Positions 23,713-37,630 of a stretch of 64,000 nucleotides of DNA are shown in pieces (within the stretch, counting starts at the first letter, position 1; each line of letters starts with the position of its first letter). Both the position numbers and the translations under genes were made by a program. This DNA comes from Diploscapter coronatus (Eukaryota > Nematoda > Chromadorea > Rhabditida > Rhabditidae). The notes under the pieces are model-generated. The model did no database searches, had not been told where the DNA came from, and saw only the letters and a program-made list of their open reading frames with translations. Where the stretch lies: NCBI GenBank assembly GCA_964036155.1, contig OZ038423.1:54451249-54515248 (forward strand), written 5' to 3'.

Positions 23713-26066
23713 GGCACTGACTGACTGGCTGCACTGTGGATGCGGTGAATTACTGCAAATGAAGCAGATTAGTGCCGAATACGGAAAATGATGTTAGAAT
23801 GGTGAAAGTTGAAGACACAAAAATATCCGCGAGAGTTGGATGGATAAATAGGGAATGAGTTTATGCAAGATAAGTGGACGAAATGAGGAAATGGAAGAGT
23901 AGAGGTTGCGTGAGATTGCACAGAGAGAAATCATTAGTTAGGACTGGCAGAGTGACTGAATGCAAGACCAAATTCTCTAGATTTGGTCGGCGAGTTTCGT
24001 GTCATCTCACCTGCATTCATCTGCAGTCCTCCATTTCAGTCTCCTTCTTCGCCAGACTGGCCTCTGTGCTTCTACGCAATCCTCAATAACCCATCTATTC
24101 ATCCCCGCATATTTGATATCTCCCAACGTGAAAATCAACACAAGACTGAGGACAGAAAAGGAAAGCAAAACATTGCAAATGGAATTGATGAAACTCATAC
24201 TCGAAACCAGAAAACGTGACCCAAAAATATGAACTAGAATCAACATGTCTACTGACGGAGGTTGCAGATACAAGAGACCAGTCTAAATGGGTGGATGGGC
24301 TGGATGAAAAGAGATTGCGCGGAGACGGAGAAATTCAAACCCCCAGAATTTATTCATCCGCTGCTGAACAAAGCGATGAGCTAACTAACTCAAAAAGGAT
24401 TATGATGAAATCCGTCGGACAAATAAAAGCTCTCGACAGGAATTTTACTTGTGACTTTACCGAGTTTACAATTTTAGTCGAGATTAAAATTGTATAAACC
24501 CAATTTAGAAACCAGTAAATTCTTTCATCTCTACGCAATTTTTAGTTAGTGCTTATATAAAAGAGCTACAAGAAAATATTCGAATCAAAACGTCATCTTT
24601 ATTCTTCACTGATACATTATTGCCAAACAATTATGCAAACATTGTTGATCAACATCGAATAAGGCGCTTTGAATGGAAGACGGTACTTATTGAAAATGCA
24701 AAATCATCTAAAATTTCTGAGCTTGTCGTCATTGAGTAAATGGGGTCATAAATGAACAAAAAGATCGAAAAATGTAAACCTAATCTACAGTCTGGCGAAG
24801 AAAAGCGTCAATTCACAGGGCGAAATCAAAGCATTTTCAAACCAGACAAATTGCAATTGGAGTTAATGAGCGCAGAGTGACAGAGTCAAATCGCACTTGT
24901 AGAATTTGTTTGACAACTGAACAAATGAATAGAAGGCGATGAATGGAGGAATAACGGTAACAGAACAGAACGAAAATGGTGAATAACACACAACTACAGA
25001 CTCGGGCTGGATAAATTCGATACATGAATTCATTCAGTCAGATAAGCACGATACATGAACGTAATGTTTAATCTATTCAAGTAATAAGGTGGAAAGGGAA
25101 GCCAGTTCACGTAGATTTCGAATTCGCCATTGCTAATGATTTCCTGCTTGAGATGAGAATAGTTTAATTTACCAAATTTTCAACCGCTAATCCTCTCAAG
25201 TGATGTGATCGCATAAATTTTCTGAGAAGTGTTTTTATACGCCTTACTTTTTTAAACATTTTGTAGCAGAATATCGAAGCAAGTGAACTGACTCAGATAA
25301 GATAACTGAATTTTTCTCCTGACTCCAGAGCTTGGTGATAAGATTAGTTTTGAGAATTCTATGGAATGATATAAATTCGAGCATCAACTAAATCTTCACG
25401 TAAAACTACAGTGTAATAAGCATTATTAACCCCATTCAAAAAGCGTAATATGAACAAGCCTACCTAATACGACAAAACTGTATAAGCTAAAATAGAAATT
25501 TAAAATATTTCTAATTGAATGTATGATATGTCGTATAAGTGAATGAATATGGAAGCAATAATGGAAAATCTATGGAAATATGAAATACACAAGACATAAT
25601 AGAGCAATTAAAGACCCACAGGGAATAAATGAGTGGATTCATCGGTAAAGAATAGGTAATTTGACAGGAGATTTGCACAAACCAGAGAAGGGATTACTCA
25701 TAAGATTTAACCGGTCTTTGAGTCGAATTTTTGTCATGCACAACTTCAATATCATGCCTAAAGTGTAGTAGTGAATATTTCTGCCAAGAACATTTGGCCG
25801 AAAAACGAAAGTAAAATGTTATCTGCAGCATGATATTGCGAAGCAATCAAAATGCAGTCATGGAGTTTTGAAGGACCAAACAATATGTCATCAGAAAATA
25901 TTAAAACATTCCAATTAAAAATGTCTAATGAAGTCCTAGCAAAACTGCGTAAGTGTCGATAAAATATGTAAATGCAGACTCGTTTCGAATTAGAAATCAA
26001 TATTTTGGAAAAACGAAGTTGGTATGAATCGACTACCAATCAGTCCTGACTACTTCCTTCGGTGAA
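23713..26066. other. Intergenic region, no gene recognised
   Basis: Mixed AT-rich sequence. The part just upstream of the peptide frame (about 23760-24000, GA-rich on the plus strand) could be its promoter. Frames found here are short and lack splice context. Confidence 0.4.
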
Positions 26067-29000
26067 TTAATGCACCATTCCACCTCCTTCTTTCGGATCC
26101 ATGCAGAAACCTAGCAGATCCGTGTAGTGGGTGATGTTCTCGTTCTTTCCGCAGCAGCTAAATTCAATCATCATTTTCAATGATTTGAAGAAGAATGATA
26201 GTGCATACTGATTCTTGATGATGAACGTAGAAGTGAAGTTCGTATTGAGGAACGGTCTCAAGTAGCAAGGAGCACTGAACGAGGCATTGGCGAGTTTCTT
26301 GATTCCTTCATTCGTTCCCAGAATTCCACCGACCAAAGCAACCACTAGAACATTCAAATAATTCAAGAACGTGAATTTTTTGACATACAGACGACCATGA
26401 AATTGATTATGAGCATAGTTTTGTCGGTCCTTTGGCAGACTTGTCTGAAACTCGGAATTGTGCCTTTTCTCCATTCGTCTTCGGTTGTGGCATTGACGTA
26501 GAGATAGAACAGCGAGGGAAGCACTGCACAGCCCATTGGAATTGTCGATGCACCGACGAGATTCATCACGGGCATGAAATCGGGCACTGACAGTCCAACG
26601 AACAAAACGAGAAGCAGAACGATTGTTCTTGTCACGACGCGACCAACTCCAAAGCCTGAATATTTAGATTTTCGTATTTGCTCAGATCGAAAATTGCTGG
26701 TTGAATTGAATAATGAAGCAATTTTGCTAGCAAGTTTTTAATTCTCGAACTTAGGTCTCGTTTCTAAGAGCAACTTACTGTGGGAAACCTTGAGATAGTG
26801 CTCGATCTCTTGATTCAGGGGGTTAATCACAATAACGAGAGTGAGAATGCAGTGCATCGCGATCATCAGATTGGCGCACAATTGAAGCCAAGGTGTTTGA
26901 ATCGAATAGATGACAGAATCGTGCATTGAGGTGCCGTAGACAATGTAGGCCAGAACTGACAATGGCATGTAGAGCAGGACAACTCCTGAAGTTATAATTG
27001 AGAATGGCTGATCTTCATTTTCGTCTCAACCGACCAACAAATCCCACTAAGACACTTTTGCTGAATTCACGCGGATTTTCCATATCAGCTTCAATCGTAG
27101 GGAAAACGAAATGACCCGAGAAAGCGAACAAGAAAATACCTTAATTTCAGTAATTTCCCATTGTTAAAGAAAAATAACTTACCTAAGGAAAGTATCATAC
27201 TGTCAGGAGTGACATCCGAATAATCTGCTTCAGGCTTGCAGAGAGAGAGGTCCATGCTAATTCCAACCAAAATGCACAGAACGGCAATGACTGTTGTGAA
27301 CATCGCAAACACAATCACGACCCTGAAACGAAGATATATAGTTTGAAGAATTAATGGTTCCTACCAAAATTCACCCGGACTCCTCAGAAGTGTGAAAGGC
27401 AGAATGATGAAGGCCAGTGCAACAATTACCTAAAATTTAAAAAATCGTCTTATTGAAACCACTCCGATTTTGTTCTCGCTATAAAATGATAATTTGGATA
27501 CGTTATTTTGGCATTGAAACGGGGAAAAGAGCTCATTTTCAATTATTTGGACGCATTCAAATCCTGAACGTGAACTCTATGGACGAAAAAATGGAAATTC
27601 AGAAAACACCTCCTCGACGTCACAACTTTCGATAGGATTATCTATTTCGCAAACAATAAAGAGCGTCAGAAGCAGTAAAAATTGAGTTTTCTTATGGAAT
27701 GATTTTCATCGTTCATGCTTTACGTTTTAGAACCCACTTGTGTCTCTACACATGTCATGATGTCATAAGATTTTCAGGTGCAAGTGAGCTTCTTGGAAAG
27801 TTCATGCAAATTAGAAGCGAAATAGTATTGGTTGAAAAGAAAATCTGAACTTTTCGGATAAAAAAGCTGAGCTTCGCAAGAAGATTTGAAAACGACCTAG
27901 AATATCATCTAATCTTACCACGCAAGGACTGATTTTAACATCGGCGAATCGAGTGACAAAGTATTGCAGAATGTTGGCAGATAAGAGCAAATACACGACA
28001 GAAATGCCGAACAGAGTGAAGTTACCGAGTGCAGAGGTGAAGAATCTACAAATGAAAAGATTGAATCACAATGTTCCTGTCCGAATGATACTGACTGCAT
28101 TCTTCGTCCCATACACCTTTTCGCCATTTCTGGAAACGGCTTCCTACACACCCCGATGTGAGGATTCCTGTAAATTGATAGCTTAGTGTTTGTTTTTCTT
28201 CAGCACAAACCAACCTTTCCATAAGTGTACACCAAACCACGCCCAATTGATATCCAGTGTATTCAAAAATAGCGGCAATTCCAATCATAAATACGATACC
28301 CATTACAAGCCCTGTAATGTTTTGCTTATATTTGGAGGTTTACTATCTAATTTATGGCTAATTAGAGTAAACGTGGCATAAAATTACGGCAGTTGGAAAA
28401 TCAAGTCGTTTATCTCTAGACAGAATGTTATGAACTTTCCAGAGTTCTCGACCCTCTTTTTAGAAAAGTCTAGGGGTTTTATGCTCACTCTCTCCTGACA
28501 TGAGATTTTCGTTCGTTAGTTGGTATTTCGAAATATGCGTCATACCTGATTGTTTGAATGCCACAGGCATCGCAACGACCCCACCTCCTACCATGTCGGC
28601 AACGATGAAAATCGAAGCCACAATCCATCCGATTTTCGGCCCGTGATGTTGTGGCGCTGAAATTCCAACTTTTTCCTATGTGGAACTGCGTAATAGGGAT
28701 TATTCATCCTCATCCTCATTTCACTGAATCGGAAACAAACTTTCATTATGATCATTGACGTTTGGCGATTATAAACAAAGCTCTGTGGGGAACTAATAAT
28801 AGCAATTTTCTACTATGGAATATTATCGTTATTAATGTGATAGTTTACGGCAAAATGGGTTAATTTTTCAAGGTACCCTTTCTCAAGTAGGGACTTATTG
28901 GTCAGTAAGTAAGATGTAAAATAGCTAGGAAAAAACTAAAGAGATGATAACTGAGATTGCTTAAATTTTTCACAAATTTACTTTTTGCGATGCTCGCTTC

Positions 29001-29274
29001 TATGTTCGTAGGTTTCTCTAAACAGGAATTATTCCTAAATGCAACATTTTTCATTTGTTTCCTCCACTCAACGCTTCGAAGTTATTGCATGTCAATTTTA
29101 GCATTTTGAAGATACAATACATTTCCATGGTCCTTCTTTCAGCTGTTAAGATTTGTACTACATACCGACTGCCGGTGTGCTCATGCACATCTCGGAATAG
29201 CAGTTGTTGATGAACGGCTGGGCCGATAGATGACCATCCAGCGGCGGCAGCAGAGTGTTACTGCCCTTCACCAT
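26067..29274 (-). CDS. Amino-acid transporter, Aa_trans family (SLC32/36/38 superfamily)
   Basis: Multi-pass membrane protein expected to move amino acids, often coupled to protons or sodium. Twelve exons join in phase: 29274-29166, 28656-28546, 28311-28215, 28167-28096, 28045-27919, 27429-27365, 27322-27183, 27139-27035, 26985-26779, 26655-26389, 26344-26209 and 26157-26067, about 508 aa with roughly eleven hydrophobic segments. The first membrane segment carries the family's glycine-rich core ([18 protein letters not shown]). Further blocks include [29 protein letters not shown] and [12 protein letters not shown]. The hydrophilic N terminus and a short Cys/Gly-containing tail (CCGKN...GGGMVH) are variable. 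The start at 29274 is the first ATG after a TATTAG acceptor; an upstream coding exon cannot be excluded. I cannot assign the substrate or subfamily. Confidence 0.88.
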
Positions 29275-32200
29275 CTTTGACTTCTTCTCTTCTAATATAG
29301 AAAATCAGAAATTTAGCAACAAAATATAGAGATTATCCACTCCTCACAGGGGTGTCGATCTGAAATTTGCCGATTCAATAAAATTCTAAGATCTATTTAC
29401 AGTAAAACAGCGAATTATCTGCCATAAATTGATATGAAGAAGAGCTCGAAAAAGTTTTCATCATGAGCAACGTAGAGAATTGCGTGATCATTATGATTTA
29501 TACGGCTAGACCTTCAACGTATCAAATTGGTGATAAAGTTAATGAAATATCAAGTTTGAAGAAAATATGAGTTTGTTGATAGACTGAAATAAAATTTACT
29601 ATGAATAAATGATGCACGTATGAAGACAGGAAATCAATGAGTACACAAGTCGACTTTATATACGATTTCAAGCCGATAGGTCAGGTGCTATGATGTCACA
29701 CAGGTCAATTTATCATATTGTCTTTGCTGAACCACGTGGTTTGAATATAGTAAATTAGCAATGATGCATTTCGAAATCTAGTTCCGCAAAAAACAATGAG
29801 TAAAACTGTTCGGTGAAATTACAGTATGGTTAGAGGCTGAATGATGGAATAAACGAAGAGAAGGAAGATCAGTTTCGCTTATAAGTATGCATTACATCAT
29901 CAGATCTATCAATTCTTGAATTTAGTGTAGAAATGGTTCACGTGAAGCATCGAACTATGATTGTTTGATAGAACAAACAGATAGAAGGAGTGGGGTATAC
30001 CCGAACTGTCGTCAGTCCCTCTTAGGAAATTACGCGCGTTTTTATCGCTTCAAATAATCTCGAAAATTTTCACCCCTTCATTTCGCTCAATGAGGAGTTG
30101 ATCGTCTGAATTTTTGATCAATTACGTAAAGTTGTCTTAGCCTAACGAACATGATGTCTTGTGAGAGAACTTTGATCTCAAAATTTGGGTTTAGAGATAG
30201 GTATTCAAAATTTAAAGAATAAATGTTGATATCGGAAAATATTCTGACTATTCTAACTTCAAATCAACCGTTCATAAATGCATTAACCAAAAATGACGTA
30301 AAAATCAGAGCATCATTTAAAAATGGTACTAATTACTGAATCTCACAAAATTTAGATAAAATTTGCTTTGGCTATGCCTCAATATGCAGTTAAAAATCAG
30401 CATACTTGAGAACGAACATAGTCAGATATAGAGAGCACTTCATCACACGAAAAAATATACGGAGGGTAGATCGGAAGAATCGAATAATAGTTCTAACAAT
30501 ACCTCGCAACGTTTGAATTTTTAGCTAATGGCAGGATAAAGTTAAAACTTCATTTAGAGAATATACTGGGGATAGGTAGCAAAAAACTTCCAGCGATCGT
30601 CGTCTTCTCTAAGATTAAACATAATAGATCTTACTCTATCAATAATTTTGTTAAAGCAAATCTGGATGATTGGAAAAATAGCTAGGCGTACTTCTTAACA
30701 ATAAATTTATAGAAAAATTCAATAAGAACCTTTTATCTATGAACAGATCTTGTCTTAAGTCAACAAAGTTCTAAAATCAGGTCGTTCGCTTTATAAGAAA
30801 CAATGAAAGATATGAAATTTCTAAAGGATAGATTGCACTTTGAAATTTCAATATTTTGAATCTTTTGAAAGTTGGCAGAAGGAAAGAGTCGAATGCAAGA
30901 GGGAAAAAGTTAGAACAGCGGTAGCAGGTGCGCGATCTGAGTTGTCGAATTCGCATAAACATTTCTTGTGAGAGAAACGAAAAGGAGATAGAAAATTGTG
31001 AAGTGATTCAGAAAATCTTCAAACGTGCATAGAGGTCGGCGTTTCCTCTACGAAGTCTTTGAAAGCCACGTTTTCTTCTGACAAGATAGAGTGTGTTGAA
31101 AGATTTGTGTATAGAATTACTAGGGAAGGAAATTGGGGAAAAGCCTTGGAAATAGTGACCATCGAATATCAATTATCAATTATCAATTATCAATTGTCAA
31201 TTGTCAGCGGAGATCCCTCGTGGATTTCTCTCCGCCCACAGATATGTCCAACGATTGGCTTATTGACGTCGAAGGTACATCTTTAAAGTTGAGAGTGAAT
31301 GGAAAGAGAACGTGAAGGGTCTGTTAAGGGACAGTTCTCCTTCTTGCAGAATGGCTAGAAAGACTGCTCTCACAATCAGTCAAGCCGTAAGTAAACTTAT
31401 CCATTTCGCATTTCTCGTTTCGCAGTTTGCTGTGAAGCAGCGATGCAATGCAAAGCAATGCGAAGTGAAGCGATCACGGCTCGAAGGTAGGGCTCAGAAC
31501 TAAAGGCAGAAGGCAAGGGGACTGCAGAGAGGGCTCTTCTCTCATTTCAGCAGGAAATGTGGCAAAAGCAGCAGCTGAGAGACTGTTTGAAGCAGACAGA
31601 GAAAAAAGATTGAAAGGCAGAATAGAGAGGAAGAGAAGATGGGGGTATTGAACATGTTGACAAAGCTGAAAAAGAGCGAGAGAAAGAAAACAAAAGATGA
31701 TGAAATATGCAAATCATCGGTAAGAAGAGACGCTCCTTTTTTTATAGCAACCAGAGCAAACCTAGCAACACGTCGTGGGAAGAAAGAACTAATGAATCAG
31801 GACTAGGCCTGAAAAGATGCATGCATGCAAGCAAGCAAGCATTCCATTGAAGGGCAGGCAGCGATTAGTTGCCCTGGCTGCCCCCGACACTTGGTCCGTC
31901 TACTTCTCTACTTGCTCGGCTTAGCTTCGACACGAAAAACCTCGTGCTTCTTATTGATTTTACGCGAGTCGCCTAGGGCTAACCAAAAGTGTAACAAATA
32001 AAACGAAATGAAGGAAGTGAGTGGAAGAGAGGATGGGAAGAGAGAGCTCTATTTAGTCTGAAAAGGACTGCCAGCCAATGTGAGGGTGGAGGGCTGGATT
32101 GGAAAGGATGAAAGCAGACTAGGGAAGGGGGTGGGGAATGGAAGGGAGAGAGTGAATGGGGATGATGGAGAAGGAGAGAGGAGGAGAAGCATGGCAACAT

Positions 32201-35200
32201 GTGCTGGAAGATGAACTGCAAAGCTACGAGTGACGATGAGCTGAGGCACAAATCGATTGATTGGCTGAACGACTGAATGGGTTGGTGATTGCATCATGCA
32301 ATCGTGAACTTCTGAAGAGCAGTGTGGAATGACTGGCAATAGAGGGGAAGACTGCTAATGAGAAAATGAAATAGAGCAGGGAGAGATGATGAAATAGCTG
32401 ACGAATTGGAGAGATCTCAAGAGTCAGAACGAGCACGACAAGCGCATATGTTGTGTGTGGCTTGAATGCACAGATACAGACAGCTAAATAGCTCTGCTAA
32501 CTGACTGCGAAGATGGTGTAACCATCATGAATGTACAAGGACGCTTACAGGCAGATTCTGATGGGGTTTTATCAGACTGGTTCATTGATCGAGTGGAAAA
32601 TGGTCAATTTCTTCTGTGCAGTTTAACAATCAAACTTTTCGAGTCTACACATCAGCAACCAAGAAATAAGAAATCAAAAGCGGCCAGTTGAAACAACGAA
32701 AGGCACTAGTGAAAATATGGAGAAGGGAATGATCGGCGGAAGAGCGATAAATCAAGCAGGGGACAGGTGAAATTGCCAGCACCAATTAGGGAGAGGAGAG
32801 ATTATGCAGTATGCGAGGTCTGAGACTACTTCGATATTCATAATATCGCCTCTATGCGGGATGGAGGCTGAAATTTCACTACTTGGTGGATTCGATCGGG
32901 AGATGAGACATGCTCCATTCGTGGGGAGCATGCTGCTTGCTTCTCTAGGGCCAGACTCCAGGCCCTTGCTCCGACCCAGGCTCAGGCATCAGCCAGCCAG
33001 CCATCGCTTCCTTCCCCTTGCCCCTTCCATTCCCTTCCTCCTTCTTCGCTCAAACACATTATGCATTTGTGCAGTTTGAAAGAATGCACAATTTCGAGAG
33101 AGAATAAGAAGCCTAACGAGAGCGACAAAAATCTGTTCCATTCCGCAAATGCCTGACGAATCGAGGGATTCTGGCTGTGTGGCACATCACTAATTCAACT
33201 TTCTCAAAACGCTTCCCTCCTTTCCTTCTCTTTCGCCTGTTAGTGCTTATTTCTTTATGCCTTAATAGAACACAATCGAGTGGAATAAAGTGATTCCTGA
33301 GAAATGGGATTTATTTGGATTTCCTCAATTAGATGACCAGAATACATCCATGAATGAATAGGAAATGAGCTTGGATACTTTGAATTATATCACGTAGAGA
33401 AGAGCCGAGTCAATTGTGTATTTATAAGAGTAGTAGTGGAGGACATAAAAATAGAAGAGAAGCTATGAAACATGACGCAAAATGAGGGATGCACAATTGG
33501 GAAGTGAAGGCGTCCTCGACTTTCGGTCTGCTGAAAACGAGCTGCACACTTCAACGCAGCAACTCCAAAACAATGGTCGAAACGCTCCCGAAAGTGAATA
33601 ATGACGCCATTATCAAATAAATAGACTGATTGCTGAAAGGGGAGAAGCTGTTATCAGCAAACCAGGGGGATGAGTGGGTTTGTTTGCAGAGAGCGATTTT
33701 CTGCACGCGTAAAATATTTTGATTGAAAGATGCCGATCGCTGATAACTTACAGGAAAAAATCGTTAAAAACGAGGATATTTTCAAGATTTTTTATTCGTC
33801 GATCACATTTCTGTCCGTCGATTTTTGAAGACGGAAACGCAGAGAAAGAACAATATTACAATATGGTGAAAAAATGATGGAAAAAGATGGAGAAAAGGCG
33901 AGAAAAGACAGGAAAATTGAGATGAGACGAGGAGACGAAGATGAGAAGGAAGAATTGTTACGAATCAACTGGCAGAGGATGAAGCTGAAATGAGCAGGCA
34001 GAGGGACAGAAGGGAGCTGGGCAGAGGGAGAAGAGAAGGGGAGTAAGTCACGAGGGGGTAAGTGATAGGGGAGTTGTGAGGTAAGCCATTAAGCTGATAG
34101 GGCTGAGGAGCTGAGAATGACTGGGGAAAAAACAACAAAGGGTAGCTCACGACAAAGCCATTCACAAATACACCCAGTCACAGGGTAAAGATACAGGCAA
34201 CAGACTCTAACCTTCCAACCCCATTTAACCTCGATTCAGTTTGATTTCAATTTTCCTCCCACTAAATCTCTATCTACTTTTTATTTGTGCTTCATATTAA
34301 CCGCGACGTGAGCAAAGTGAGAAGGCAGCTAATGGAAATTTCTCCTTTTTTTAGTTTTCAGTTTCATTTCCAACCTCTGCATTTGATCCTTTGTTTTACC
34401 GAGAATTCGAGAAAAAAAATCGCGTCTAACGCAAAACTAATACAATAAGACAGTGGAATGTAAAGAAAGATGAACAATTTGAAAGACATTCTGAACTAGG
34501 AAAAACGAATCATTTGTACATGGAATTAGAGTAATCAACAAGCAGAGCACAATCTATACCTAATAAAAATTACTCGAACAATTTTCAATCAATCATTACG
34601 CATAGAACAACCCGAGTTCATGAATTTTCTGTAATCCATTATGTAAATGATTAGAAAACTATTTTCGGATTATCAGGAAAGTAAATGGCGGATTTTCAAC
34701 CTAAATGATCAGAATTATGCATAAGCTGTCATATTGAACACTTAGATATTGAAACAAACATAATTCGATTAACCACTTATCACATTCAAGTTAAATTAAT
34801 ATGAATTTAAAAATTACAAACAAAACTAAATATATTGAGAAGTTTCGTAATTTTGATATCGTTTGTGCAAATCACGTTACGTAAAAAGTTAATGCAATTT
34901 TGCAAACTGGACGTAAAATTGAATCGAACAAATGGAGAAATACAGTGAAAAAGCAATCTAACTGATCAGTATTTATCTAAACAGTGGAATGGCGAGCAGG
35001 AGAGCAATGCAACTGTGAACAGAACAGCAGTGAGCGGAAAAGAGAAGAAGGGAAAGATGTTTTGACTTTGACAATGAAAAAGACTGAATGAATCAGCCAT
35101 AGAAAAAGCAGCAGCAGAAATTGAGATGAGAAAATGACAGGCACAGGAAAGATGCACAAATGATGAAATGAAGGAATGTGAAGGAATCGAATCGAATATG

Positions 35201-37630
35201 GGAAATATGAACCATTTTCAGAACAATTCATAAAATTCACAGGATGAGCATTCAGCCAATGAGAACAGCATAGGATGTCACGACCAGCTGCATTCAGGTC
35301 TATGCTAACAACCTAAATTCCTTAAAATTGAATCTGAAAGCACACAACTTCCAGAGATAGTTTAATGATGAGAATCACTCAATACGGTATTTTAACATTT
35401 GCCTGAATCATTAAATCGATTATGATAAAAACTGATCTTCATTATGTGATTGAAGCTGTATTCATTTTAACTTCAGCGATTTTTACTATGATATTCTAAA
35501 GATAGGTATGACATCAATGATTGACATTGAATAATTAAGCTATGATGAAGTAGTTACCGTTCAATGAAGTATGCAGGTACTTGCGAAGTATCCTTCCTTT
35601 TCGCTACTGTATCGTTATTATTTAGCTCATTTATGCTTTTGATTGTTCCAGTCTTACGGTATCTGAAGATGATAGATGATTCTTGAATTTTAATAATTAA
35701 TTAATCATATTTACTTCGCTAGAATCTTCGATATGCAGGAATGAGTGACTCCCATTATCCTAGCGATGTGAGAAACTCTGCAGCCAAGTGCAAAGAGGCA
35801 GAGAATATGGTGTCGCTCAATCGGTGACAGAATCTTGTTGCCAGATTGACGATGACGCATTGTCAGTTCGTTTCTAAAAGAATTTATTCAAATTTTATCA
35901 TGTGATATGAAAATTTCAATTTAGAAAAGGGGAACATACTATTTGTAACCAATCACATGAAATTTCGCGCAATTGCTATTGCACTTTATAAATACCAAAC
36001 TACTTTTCCGAAGCTCTCAGATTGTCAGAACATTACAATCTACAATTTGCACTAAATTGATAAATTTATGAAGATGGTACTAACTTACAGTCCGAATAAT
36101 CAGCAGAAATGATTGAAACAGTCGATGAACTGCATTGCTGGCTGCCTCTGTTACCTCTGCCTAATTGAAACGATCTCCTCGTTAATGAAGTGAATGAGGG
36201 AAATCGACAGTTTGACAGAGATGCCCTGGGCAATGGAGACAGAAACAGAGACACATGGAACAGCACTCGTAAAAACAGCTGCCTCCTTCCAAATCGGACT
36301 GAACCTCATAGTTTTTCCAAGTTCAGTCTGTCTTTCTTCCCTGTTCTTGCTAACGGTCTGCGTAATTTCACCTTCTGCAGCTTAGGTACGTGGGCACGAC
36401 GGAACGATTTTTTCAACTCAAAATGCAAAGCCAAAGCAATTGTTCTATCAATATTCGATAAGAACTGAAATAAGGAAATAGGTCTGCATGTTCCGATGAA
36501 CTCGGTCAGTATGTTTATATTTATAAATTATGAAATTATTTCAATTAAAAATCCTGAAAGAAGTAACAATATGTATAAACATTAATAATGAAAATATATA
36601 TTTTTGTTAAATGATGTTTAAATTACAATGGTTTGCGCTTTTGTTGACTTATGAATTATTTTTTTTAATTTTTATTTAAACTTGGCAAGGATGCACATTT
36701 CACTGATTGTGAGAAGGATATTAACTCTAAGCTTCATTCAAATATGTCCACGATAATTCGTTCTACCAGGCTGTATTAAAAATCATAATTGTTCAAAACT
36801 TTTGACCTTCGCTGTGTATGCTATAGGAATATTTTCTCATTGAATGCAATTATTCATAATTTGTAGTTTAATCTGAAATAATTTTATATGTAGCTATTCC
36901 TAGCTATTCATTTAGATATTTTTATATAGAATATGTGCGAGTCGCACACATTTTATCTTGTGTTTGTAATCTTTTCCCACCCAGATTGTTTCATCTCAAA
37001 GGATTCATTCCTGTTTTCGATCTCAAGCAGAGATCGCCGAGCTTTCTGTTGTTGTTTTTCATATCGACTAATAAGCCATATAATTCGAGTCCTTTACCAT
37101 CGTATCAGATTCGCATACCGCTTTACTAACTCGACGGAGTCATTCTCAGTCGCACAGAATAGTTCAAATTTATCTATTAAAACAACAACCTGAGCTGAAT
37201 TTGAAAATAAACATGGCTAGACATTGTTTTTATTTTCATAAATCCTAATATGGACGTTCTCACCTGCCTCCTTCTATCACTTTTCATTCTCTGCTCTCTA
37301 CTCTCATGTCTCACGTGCATGCAATGCAGGAGTCTATTCCTCTCGTTCCCTTGTCCTATCGATTGGCACAGCACACTTTCAATTTTCTTGTTTTTCATTT
37401 CATATTTCACGCACTTTTCCCCTTTCTTTTTTATATTTTCCTGTCTGCCTTTTGTATCTCATCTGTCTATATTTGCTGTTCGTATTTGTCGTTTCAAACG
37501 CGAGCGTGTCTTTCTAAAGGAAGCATCTGAATTCCCAATTCATCATGCTTCAGCTCTAAACTTGTCCATTTACTTTTTAGCGCTTATTTTTTCGTTTATA
37601 ATATCTAAACTTTCCTAATGCAGTAAAACG
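29275..37630. other. Long intergenic interval, no gene recognised
   Basis: More than 8 kb without a convincing exon. It is AT-rich to about 31 kb and 34.2-37 kb. Between about 31500 and 34200 the plus strand is GA-rich in blocks (notably 31980-32200 and 33840-34100), giving compositional Ser/Leu/Phe-rich frames on the minus strand. GCATGCATGC-type and AAGC-type microsatellites lie near 31818-31843. From about 37250 to 37500 the plus strand is CT-rich just before the first nuclear receptor. Non-coding RNAs or distal enhancers are possible but cannot be shown by reading. Confidence 0.4.
31167..31207. repeat. Tandem heptamer repeat (TATCAAT)
   Basis: Four exact copies of TATCAAT are followed by TGTCAAT and a partial TGTCAG, about 5.9 units in all. 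This is a simple minisatellite with no evident function. Confidence 0.9.

Noticed and set aside
31818..31843. GCATGC/AAGC repeats considered as part of a larger array
   Set aside because: Too short and irregular; no spaced direct repeats as in CRISPR, and the genome is eukaryotic.
31979..32436. Overlapping Ser/Leu/Pro-rich minus-strand frames
   Set aside because: Low-complexity CT-rich composition leaves several frames open at once; not a gene.
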